This document shows, piece by piece, positions 6,182 to 11,918 of a stretch of 11,918 nt of DNA. A program made the translations under genes and the position numbers. Where the stretch lies: contig JAGRHW010000079.1 of the NCBI GenBank assembly GCA_020444765.1, positions 1 through 11,918 of the forward strand, written 5' to 3'. Position 1 is the first letter of the stretch, and each line of letters begins with the position of its first letter. The DNA is from Gammaproteobacteria bacterium. GTDB taxonomy: Bacteria > Pseudomonadota > Gammaproteobacteria > Granulosicoccales > Granulosicoccaceae. The notes under the pieces are model-generated. The model did no database searches. It worked only from the letters and a program-made list of their open reading frames with translations, and had not been told where the DNA came from.

Positions 6182-6744
6182 CAGACCGTTTGGGACTGTC
6201 CGGTCTGCTGTTTTCATTCTTGCTTTTGGCGGGAGGCTGCATGATCACATCGGGTGCCTTGCAACTCGGACAGGACGCTGACCGGTTCAGCATCAATGAG
6301 GTGCGGCTTGGTCAGGATTATCCGGCGGCGCTCGCTGCAGCCGAACAGCAATTCGGCCGGGCAGCAGTTTGCGAGGCGGAAAAAGCAGGCAATCAGCGCA
6401 ACAAGATGGCCTCTTTGCAGCAGACTTGCATTTTTGAAGAGCTGCGGGGCGTAACCTTAGCCGAACAGGAAATACTGCAGGCCCAATACCAGTTCGGCAA
6501 CGGCAAGTTGCAACAGGTGGATTTTGAAATCAAGGCGAGCGATGAAACAGCCGGCGAAAAACTGATCGGCGCGATTTCCGAGGCGCTCGGCATGGCGGTT
6601 GAACAACAAGGTCCGATGAATTCCTGGGTTGGCGCCAATGACGCGGTGCTGCTGGTCCGGCAGGGCAATTACCGCCTGCGCATCGTCAACCGGCTGCTGC
6701 TGCCCGACGATGCCGATTACTCCAGAATCACTCCACGCTCCTGA
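6178..6744 (+). CDS. hypothetical lipoprotein, translationally coupled to the protease gene
   Basis: A 188-residue protein not recognised as a known family. It starts with GTG inside the overlap GTGA, sharing 4 bp with the protease gene, so translation is probably coupled. A hydrophobic stretch (5-18) ends in lipobox LAGGC (C21). The residue after Cys is Met, so sorting to the outer membrane is expected. The mature part is soluble-looking, with two cysteines (C65, C84) that could form a disulfide, and alternating beta/alpha patterns such as EVRLGQDYPAALAAAEQQFG and YQFGNGKLQQVDFEI that faintly recall small BamE/SmpA-like outer-membrane lipoproteins. No enzyme motif is seen. Its coupling to a secreted protease suggests a role in folding, inhibition or surface retention of the protease, an inference from position only. 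Its last 17 bp overlap the end of the convergent sortase gene. Confidence 0.72.
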   Translation: MTDRLGLSGLLFSFLLLAGGCMITSGALQLGQDADRFSINEVRLGQDYPAALAAAEQQFGRAAVCEAEKAGNQRNKMASLQQTCIFEELRGVTLAEQEILQAQYQFGNGKLQQVDFEIKASDETAGEKLIGAISEALGMAVEQQGPMNSWVGANDAVLLVRQGNYRLRIVNRLLLPDDADYSRITPRS

Positions 6745-7330
6745 TCGATTGCTGGCTTGTTGCGGCCGTCTCGATCGGCTCGGCGATCGCCACGTAACGC
6801 AAGGGGCCGCCCGCCAGCAGGGCATCGAAGGGGTAGCAGGTCATCAGAATCAAGGCGTCCATCCCGGGATCGACCTGAAGTTTTTCCTTACGTGAATCGG
6901 CGATCAGGGTTTTTGCCAGGTGATAGTGCCGGGTTTCGCCGGCCAGCGTCGTATAGGCTATCGTCTGATCCGGCGCCAGATCGGCGACAAACTGCAAGTG
7001 TGTATCCCGGTGACCGCCCAGCAGGCGTGGTCCGTCCGTCGGCAGTGTCTCACTGTCGAGCAACGCCGGTCCAAACGCCATCGCCTCGCCCGAACCGCCT
7101 TCCAGAACGATCAGATCAATGTTTCTGGCCGGCACTTCGAGCCGGGCGGCCACGCGGGTATCGGCCCATGGCCAGGGCTTTTGTGCCTGACCCGTGGCAA
7201 TGCTCTTTGACCAAGCGGCCTGTAACAAAGTCTGGGCAAGCGCCGCCTTGGCGTGGATATAACCACCTTTCATCAAAGCAGCCGTTGCCAGCAGAATCAG
7301 CAGCAGACGGAACAGACCGGCGCGCTTCAT
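6728..7330 (-). CDS. class GN (marine proteobacterial) sortase
   Basis: A 200-residue cysteine transpeptidase anchored in the inner membrane by an N-terminal hydrophobic segment (about 5-20), with the catalytic domain in the periplasm. Sortases cleave a C-terminal motif of a target and transfer it to an amine acceptor. Catalytic residues are visible: H107 (GGHRDTH), C165 in TCYPF, and R178 (GGPLRYVA), in the order and spacing of the sortase fold. Gram-negative sortases of this kind occur as single copies beside one dedicated substrate, which is the case here: the target gene lies immediately upstream and overlaps by 4 bp (ATGA), indicating coupled translation. The acceptor in Gram-negative bacteria is not established. 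The 3' end overlaps the convergent lipoprotein gene by 17 bp. Confidence 0.92.
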   Translation of the reverse strand: MKRAGLFRLLLILLATAALMKGGYIHAKAALAQTLLQAAWSKSIATGQAQKPWPWADTRVAARLEVPARNIDLIVLEGGSGEAMAFGPALLDSETLPTDGPRLLGGHRDTHLQFVADLAPDQTIAYTTLAGETRHYHLAKTLIADSRKEKLQVDPGMDALILMTCYPFDALLAGGPLRYVAIAEPIETAATSQQSIRSVE

Positions 7331-9369
7331 CGGCGTATCCTCTGCGCGAGCTTTGGAACAAGACTCATCATCAGCAGCAACAGCGCGGCTGCCAGCCAGG
7401 CGTTGGCACCGGTTGCGCCCTGTGGCAGATTGACCATCAGCATTTCATTGCCGGCCGGCAGCAGGTTTTTGATTTTCTCTTCATGCAGCGGGTCCAGCGG
7501 ATCGCGTACCGGCGTTTTCTCGACCGCCAGAAAAGCGGTGAAAGCACTCAGGATGCCGTGCTTTTCCGACAGGCTGATGATTTCCTCGCGATGCCGCTCT
7601 GTGTCGTTGTGTATCCACTGGTCGTTCATCAGGCTTTCTATCTTCTGCCGCGCCCACAGGCTGACCACGCCCTCGGTGCCGCTGACAGCCTGCTCGAGAT
7701 CGATGGTTTGCCGCCATTCGGCGCCGTTGGTTTTGCCCGTCACGGTGATTTGCCGTAAATCGTCCGGCAGCTTGGCCGCCACAACCAGTGGCTGACCCGC
7801 GTACAGGTCCGGCAACGGGGCCGGATAAAACTCCATGGTCTGTGAATCACTTGCCAGGGAAACATCTGTCAGTACCGGGGCGCGCAGGCGCTCGAAAAGA
7901 GCCGTCATTGTTTGTTCGGCTTGCCGGGTGTCCTCAATAAAGCTGAATGTGCCGCGACCGAATTCGGCGGCCTTGCGCATAAAAAAACCATTTGGTGCGG
8001 AACCGATACCGACCGTGAACAAGCGTGCTGAGTCCAGCTGCGAATGCAACAGGTGCAAGAGTTCCCGCTCGTTGCCGACACTACCGTCGGTGATAAAAAT
8101 AATCTGCCGCAAACGTTCCGGGTCTTGCTGTTGCAGGGCAAGCGTCAGGGCCTCGCGCATTTCCGTGCCGCCGTCGGCGCCGAGTTGTTTGATAAACCGT
8201 TTGGCGTTGGCGATCTGCTGCGGATTGGCCCGTTGGGGGCCTGGGTAAAGTTGCTGCGCGCGGTCGTTGAATTCGATGATATTGAAGGTGTCGGCAGGCT
8301 GCAGCTTGTCGAGCGCGCTGAGTAGCGCCGATTTGGCGGCGCGAATCGATTGACCGGCCATCGAGCCGGAGGTGTCGATGACAAGAATCATTTCACGCGG
8401 CATCGAGTCAACCGCGCTGGCCGCCGGCGGTGAGACGACCAACAGGCCATAGCGCTCTGCGTCGGATTCCTGTACGTAAAGCGCCGGCTGCGGCTCCGTG
8501 CCGCCGGCGGCTTGCCAGCTCAACACGAAATCCCGGTCCATCGCGGTATCGGTCTGGTTGAGTGAAATCAGGTATCGGTCATCCTGCTCGACGATGTCGA
8601 TCGGGTGCGAGGCGCTGTCGATCCAGTCCAGCGGCTGATCGCTGGCCAGGCTTATCTGCAGCGACAAGGTCGGTGATGTCGCGTCGGGCGAGATTTTCTG
8701 CGGTGGCGAAATTGCCACCGCATCGTCGAGCAGGGCCAGCGTTTTTTGCGGGTTTTCGCTGAAACCGGCGGCGGTGATCGTGCCTTCGGGAATATAGCGC
8801 GGCGTCAGCGTGGTCGGCAGCCGCAGGCTGTATTGATCAACGTTTTGTTCGAGGGTCTGAAAATAATCCAGTTCGACCGAGATTTTCTCGCCCGGCGCGA
8901 TATTGGCGATTTTCGTCGTGAACAGATTGCTGCGCTCCTGACGGATAAGCCCGGCTACCTGACCCTGTTCTTTGGCCTCGGTGTAGCGCTGTTGGGCGGC
9001 CTGTTTTTCGAGAATTCTGCCTTCGATCAGCCGTTCGCCGATGCGGATCGTCATGGCCCGGATCGAGGCGTTTTCCGGCAGCGGAAAAACATAGATGCCC
9101 TCGACCCATTCGTCGGAAACATTTTTGAAATCCTGCGACATCTGCACATCGGCCACCACGCCGGCGATATGCATGCGTACGTTCGAGTGCAGAACGACTG
9201 CGTCGTAGCTGGCCTGTTCGCCGGACAGGAACAGCGTACCCGAGCGCACGCCCTCGTAATCGGGGCTGTCACCGGCGGCCCGGGCAGTGCCGCCGCTGAG
9301 TACAAGAATGGCAAGAAACGTGAGTTTATACAGCCGTCTGGCAGCCGGTTTGCTAAAGTTGAATGTCAT
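7327..9369 (-). CDS. sortase target protein with VIT and vWA domains (Pds system)
   Basis: An exported protein of 680 residues, the dedicated substrate of the adjoining sortase. The signal peptide is about 1-31 (cleavage near ARA). A VIT domain (about 39-170) shows the pattern VEGIYVFPLPENASI, then ERLIEGRI and FTTKIANIAPGE. A von Willebrand A domain (about 325-500) has an intact MIDAS, D332-T-S-G-S-M, plus the ITDGS strand, so metal-dependent ligand binding is likely. The C-terminus is a tripartite sorting signal: LPQGATG (648-654), a hydrophobic helix (656-671), and a basic tail ending RIRR. The motif is not canonical LPXTG. AGGAGA lies 7 nt before ATG 9369, an excellent ribosome binding site. 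The VIT plus vWA pairing is shared with inter-alpha-trypsin inhibitor heavy chains. Its biological role (adhesion, surface display) is unproven. Confidence 0.93.
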   Translation of the reverse strand: MTFNFSKPAARRLYKLTFLAILVLSGGTARAAGDSPDYEGVRSGTLFLSGEQASYDAVVLHSNVRMHIAGVVADVQMSQDFKNVSDEWVEGIYVFPLPENASIRAMTIRIGERLIEGRILEKQAAQQRYTEAKEQGQVAGLIRQERSNLFTTKIANIAPGEKISVELDYFQTLEQNVDQYSLRLPTTLTPRYIPEGTITAAGFSENPQKTLALLDDAVAISPPQKISPDATSPTLSLQISLASDQPLDWIDSASHPIDIVEQDDRYLISLNQTDTAMDRDFVLSWQAAGGTEPQPALYVQESDAERYGLLVVSPPAASAVDSMPREMILVIDTSGSMAGQSIRAAKSALLSALDKLQPADTFNIIEFNDRAQQLYPGPQRANPQQIANAKRFIKQLGADGGTEMREALTLALQQQDPERLRQIIFITDGSVGNERELLHLLHSQLDSARLFTVGIGSAPNGFFMRKAAEFGRGTFSFIEDTRQAEQTMTALFERLRAPVLTDVSLASDSQTMEFYPAPLPDLYAGQPLVVAAKLPDDLRQITVTGKTNGAEWRQTIDLEQAVSGTEGVVSLWARQKIESLMNDQWIHNDTERHREEIISLSEKHGILSAFTAFLAVEKTPVRDPLDPLHEEKIKNLLPAGNEMLMVNLPQGATGANAWLAAALLLLMMSLVPKLAQRIRR

Positions 9370-9470
9370 GAGGGAATCTCCTGTGAGGGGTGTTACAGAA
9401 GATTTAACGCCTGGAAACTGACTTCCCGGTGTGTGAAAACGGGATGGATAAAGATGAAATCTGACAAATT
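9370..9470. promoter_or_regulatory. divergent control region between the sortase operon and the two-component genes
   Basis: This 101-bp spacer must hold promoters for both directions and is the natural place for binding by the response regulator. The leftward ribosome binding site (9377-9382) is clear. No convincing -35/-10 pair and no strong direct or inverted repeat were found by eye in either direction. The spacer also contains a six-codon frame ending at the regulator start, described in the findings. Confidence 0.4.
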
Positions 9471-10175
9471 ATGACAAGGCAGGCGCTTACCAGGCGGATC
9501 GTGCTCGTTGAAGACGAGCCGGCGTTGCGCGAGAACTACCGTCTTGCGCTGGAGCAGTGTGGTTACGAAGTCGAGTGCTTCAGTGATCGTGCCACGGCCG
9601 AGGCGGGATTGCAGCAAGGCCTGCCCGATCTTGTGATCATTGATGTCGGCCTTGCCCGAGAGTATGAAGGCGGGTTCGAGCTATGCCGCAATCTGCGCGC
9701 GCGTTCAGCGACCCTGCCGATCCTGTTTTTGAGTGCACGCGATTCCGAGCTGGATGTGATCTCCGGCTTGCGCCTTGGCGCAGATGATTATCTGACCAAG
9801 GATATCAGCCTGGCGCAACTTATCGCGCGGGTCAACGCGCTGTTGCGGCGGGTCAGCGCATTGCAATCGGGCAGTGAAACGACATGCGAAGGGTCGCTGC
9901 AGATCGATCAGGAGCGGCTGAGTGTCCGTTGGTCCGCGCAACCGGTGCCGTTGACGGTGACGGAATTCTGGCTGGTGTATTGCCTGGCGCGTTATCCGGG
10001 GCAGGTCAAATCGCGCAGACAACTGATGGAGGCCGCCAATCTGGTGCTCGACGATCAGACCATCACCGCGCATATCAAACGCATCCGCAGGAAATTCCAG
10101 CGGGTCGATCCTGACTTCGATGCTATCCAGTCGGTCTATGCGGCGGGTTATCGCTGGGTGGAAGATCGCTCTTGA
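9471..10175 (+). CDS. pdsR: response regulator of the proteobacterial dedicated sortase system
   Basis: An OmpR/PhoB-type transcription factor of 234 residues. The receiver domain (about 9-125) has the acidic pair E14-D15, phospho-acceptor D58 (LVIIDV), S88 at the switch position and K110 (DYLTKD). The winged-helix domain (about 138-232) contains VPLTVTEFWLVYCLARYPGQ, the recognition helix region with QTITAHIKRIRRKF, and the terminal wing SVYAAGYRWV. It lies divergent from the sortase operon and overlaps the downstream kinase gene, so it is the likely regulator of sortase and target expression. Assignment to the Pds-specific regulator rests on this context; the symbol is recalled from protein family naming. 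No ribosome binding site of normal strength precedes ATG 9471. Confidence 0.88.
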   Translation: MTRQALTRRIVLVEDEPALRENYRLALEQCGYEVECFSDRATAEAGLQQGLPDLVIIDVGLAREYEGGFELCRNLRARSATLPILFLSARDSELDVISGLRLGADDYLTKDISLAQLIARVNALLRRVSALQSGSETTCEGSLQIDQERLSVRWSAQPVPLTVTEFWLVYCLARYPGQVKSRRQLMEAANLVLDDQTITAHIKRIRRKFQRVDPDFDAIQSVYAAGYRWVEDRS

Positions 10176-11918
10176 AATTGCGAACGCAACTGCTGTTGGC
10201 CGGCGCCCTGTCTCTGGCGCTGCCGTTCGTCAGCTGGAGCTATCTGGGTGAATTAAACGGATTGCTGCGCGATGCCGGACAACGGGCATTACAAACCCGT
10301 ATCAACATGCTCGAAGCGGTGCTGCGCCAGGCCCCGCAGCTTGATAGTCTGGCGCCATCCGCGACCCCGTTGCGGGATCTGTACGCGGAGTATTCAGAAC
10401 ATGAAATCACTCTGGACGGTTACACCGCGGACTGGTCCGATCTGCAGCAAACGCCCAGGCATTTTCGTTATGCCGACAACAAAACCACGGCGACTGTCGG
10501 CTCCGGCGCCACGCTTGCAGAATTGGATGTGCGCGCCGCTGTCAGTGACCAATACCTTTATCTGCATTTCGAGGTCAGCGACAATCAGACGGTTTATCAT
10601 GACCCCAATCGGGGGCTGCAGATCAGCGGCGACCGGCTGGAATTATTCTTCGAACATGGCGAGAACGACTACAAACGCTTCGTCTTGCGTGCGATTGCAC
10701 CGGGGCTGATCCAGTCTCTGCAGGTTTTATCGATCGGGCAGGGTGAAAATCTGCTCCTTAAGGAATCGCGTATTCAGGCATTCTGGGAGCCCACCTCAGC
10801 AGGCTATTCCATCGAAGTGCGCGCGCCCTTGCCGGTCAACGGCAGTGGTTTCGGCTTAGCGCTGACCGATGTGGATGAGCCGGAGTTTGCCGGTGACGAT
10901 GCCTGGATCGGCACGCTCGATCCGCAGTATCCGGTACTCTCCGGCCATCTGCATTACCGCTCCGGGGCCCTGCAAAACTATCTGCGTGATCTGACCCCTG
11001 AAGCCTCTCGTCTGCGGGTGTTCGACGCCGACGGCTGGTTACGGGCCGAGGTCGACCGGCTCGATGACACCCCGGCCGGCGAAACGCTTATCGACCCGCG
11101 TACCGCAGGTTTCGTCGATGCCGTGATGTACCGGTTTTTTGCCTGGTTGATGGCGGATCCAAAGGCTGCGGCAGAGGACCTCTACAGCCTGCAGGGCTCG
11201 ACGCGGTTACAGCCCTTGCCGGATTTGCCGCCGCAGGAGCCTTTGGCTGAAGGTCGTTATAAAGTGAGCGGCATCGCCTTGCTCGGCGGTTTACGGCGGC
11301 TTGGAATGCCGGACGTTCCGCAGGGTTTTTTGTTGCTTGAGACGGCCGATGAATCGATCGGCGCAGCGCTCAACAGCACCTTGGTGCGTTTATTCGGCGT
11401 GCTGTTTTTATTGGTTGCGGCATTGATCACCGGCCTGCTGATTTACGCGAGCTGGATTTCCCTGCGGGTCAGGAAAATCAGTCTTGCCACCTCCGGCGCC
11501 CTGCAGCGGGACGGCAAGATCGCCGCCGAAATTCCAGGTCTTGGCGCGACTGACGAGATTGGCGACCTGTCGCGCACTATCGATGAGTTGCTGCGCCGGC
11601 TGGCGTCCTATACCGATTATCTTCAGGCTCTGGCCTCACGGCTTACCCATGAGTTGAGAACTCCGCTGGCGGTGGTTTCGACATCGCTGGAAAGTATTAA
11701 AAAGCAAAGTCTGTCACCACAGGACGAGCGGTTTATGCAGCGCGCGCTTGGCGGTACGCAACGATTACAGGGGCTGATCCGTTCACTCAGCGAAGCGACC
11801 CGGCTTGAACAGGCCGTACAAGGTGCGGAATTCAGCGAGTTCGATCTCGTCGACTGGCTGGAGGCGGTGACGCCGATGTATCAGGATTTGTATCCGCAGC
11901 GGGAAATTGCCTTCAGCA
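10172..11918 (+). CDS. pdsS: sensor histidine kinase of the proteobacterial dedicated sortase system (partial, 3' end outside window)
   Basis: The frame is open from TTG 10172 to the right edge (582 codons seen). TTG overlaps the regulator stop as TTGA; another TTG at 10178 is possible, and no ATG lies near the signal anchor. TM1 is about 7-24, TM2 about 405-429, giving an unusually large periplasmic sensor of about 380 residues. Within it, residues 75-230 have a CBM9-like pattern: LDGYTADW (D82-G83), DQYLYLHFEVSD, GDRLELFFEH (from G153), then YSIEVRAPL. A HAMP segment (about 430-480) precedes the dimerisation and phosphoacceptor box RLTHELRTPL with H493. The ATP-binding domain lies beyond the edge. 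Cotranscription with the regulator and divergence from the sortase operon identify it as the Pds kinase. The ligand is unknown. Confidence 0.88.
   Translation, partial: MKLRTQLLLAGALSLALPFVSWSYLGELNGLLRDAGQRALQTRINMLEAVLRQAPQLDSLAPSATPLRDLYAEYSEHEITLDGYTADWSDLQQTPRHFRYADNKTTATVGSGATLAELDVRAAVSDQYLYLHFEVSDNQTVYHDPNRGLQISGDRLELFFEHGENDYKRFVLRAIAPGLIQSLQVLSIGQGENLLLKESRIQAFWEPTSAGYSIEVRAPLPVNGSGFGLALTDVDEPEFAGDDAWIGTLDPQYPVLSGHLHYRSGALQNYLRDLTPEASRLRVFDADGWLRAEVDRLDDTPAGETLIDPRTAGFVDAVMYRFFAWLMADPKAAAEDLYSLQGSTRLQPLPDLPPQEPLAEGRYKVSGIALLGGLRRLGMPDVPQGFLLLETADESIGAALNSTLVRLFGVLFLLVAALITGLLIYASWISLRVRKISLATSGALQRDGKIAAEIPGLGATDEIGDLSRTIDELLRRLASYTDYLQALASRLTHELRTPLAVVSTSLESIKKQSLSPQDERFMQRALGGTQRLQGLIRSLSEATRLEQAVQGAEFSEFDLVDWLEAVTPMYQDLYPQREIAFS

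Noticed and set aside
6757..7758. A 333-codon plus-strand frame opposite the sortase and target genes
   Set aside because: Its product is rich in Arg, Pro and Ser with no domain pattern, while the opposite strand encodes clear sortase and target proteins.
5174..9369. Link between the trypsin-like protease and the VIT/vWA protein, because VIT/vWA domains occur in inter-alpha-trypsin inhibitor heavy chains
   Set aside because: The inhibitory activity in that complex belongs to bikunin, not to the heavy chains, and the genes are on opposite strands in separate operons, so the association is probably coincidence.
9413..9426. Small inverted repeat GGAA-N6-TTCC in the Pds divergent spacer, considered as a regulator binding site
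   Set aside because: Four-base arms are expected by chance, and OmpR-type regulators usually bind direct repeats, none of which is convincing here.
8746..9474. A 242-codon plus-strand frame opposite the start of the sortase target gene
   Set aside because: It lies mostly antisense to the signal peptide and VIT domain; only its last six codons were considered, as a separate mini-frame.
1..11918. tRNA, rRNA, CRISPR array, insertion sequence, attachment site or replication origin
   Set aside because: No repeat array, transposase, terminal inverted repeat, cloverleaf or DnaA-box cluster was seen on either strand by eye.

Overview
The window reads as a chromosomal stretch of a moderately GC-rich, Gram-negative gammaproteobacterium, probably marine or aquatic. 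The CorA C-terminus is close to the enterobacterial form as I remember it. There are sigma-32-type heat-shock promoters, lipoboxes and an IscR-type operator. The right half carries the proteobacterial dedicated sortase (Pds) system, which is known mainly from marine Proteobacteria. No tRNA, rRNA, CRISPR array, insertion sequence or phage gene was seen.

Left part (1-2894). A PQQ-type sugar dehydrogenase lipoprotein is cut by the left edge and reads leftward. A 272-bp AT-rich divergent spacer separates it from two small heat-shock protein genes (964-1818). The spacer holds two sigma-32-like promoters with identical 13-nt spacers and a leader that can fold over the ribosome binding site. A GC-rich hairpin follows, then corA (Mg2+ channel).

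Middle (2895-6744). A thioredoxin-reductase-like ferredoxin-NADP reductase is preceded by a dyad matching the core of the IscR type 1 operator, lying across a plausible promoter. Next is a heme A synthase (CtaA/Cox15) whose first conserved histidine position is Asn and which recalls Bacteroidetes sequences. Then comes a secreted trypsin-like serine protease with a GlyGly-CTERM-like tail, overlapping by 4 bp an unrecognised lipoprotein gene.

Right part (6728-11918). The Pds locus: a class GN sortase and its VIT/vWA target protein form a leftward operon (4-bp overlap). A 101-bp spacer separates them from a rightward response regulator and histidine kinase pair (3-bp overlap), with the kinase cut by the right edge. 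The likely logic is that the two-component pair senses something in the periplasm through a large sensor domain with a CBM9-like fold, and controls display of the single dedicated sortase substrate. The third usual partner, the OmpA-like protein PdsO, is not in the window.

The most useful new observations are the IscR-like site before the ferredoxin reductase, the tandem heat-shock promoters with a possible RNA thermometer, the CBM9-like sensor of the sortase kinase, and the unusual CtaA.
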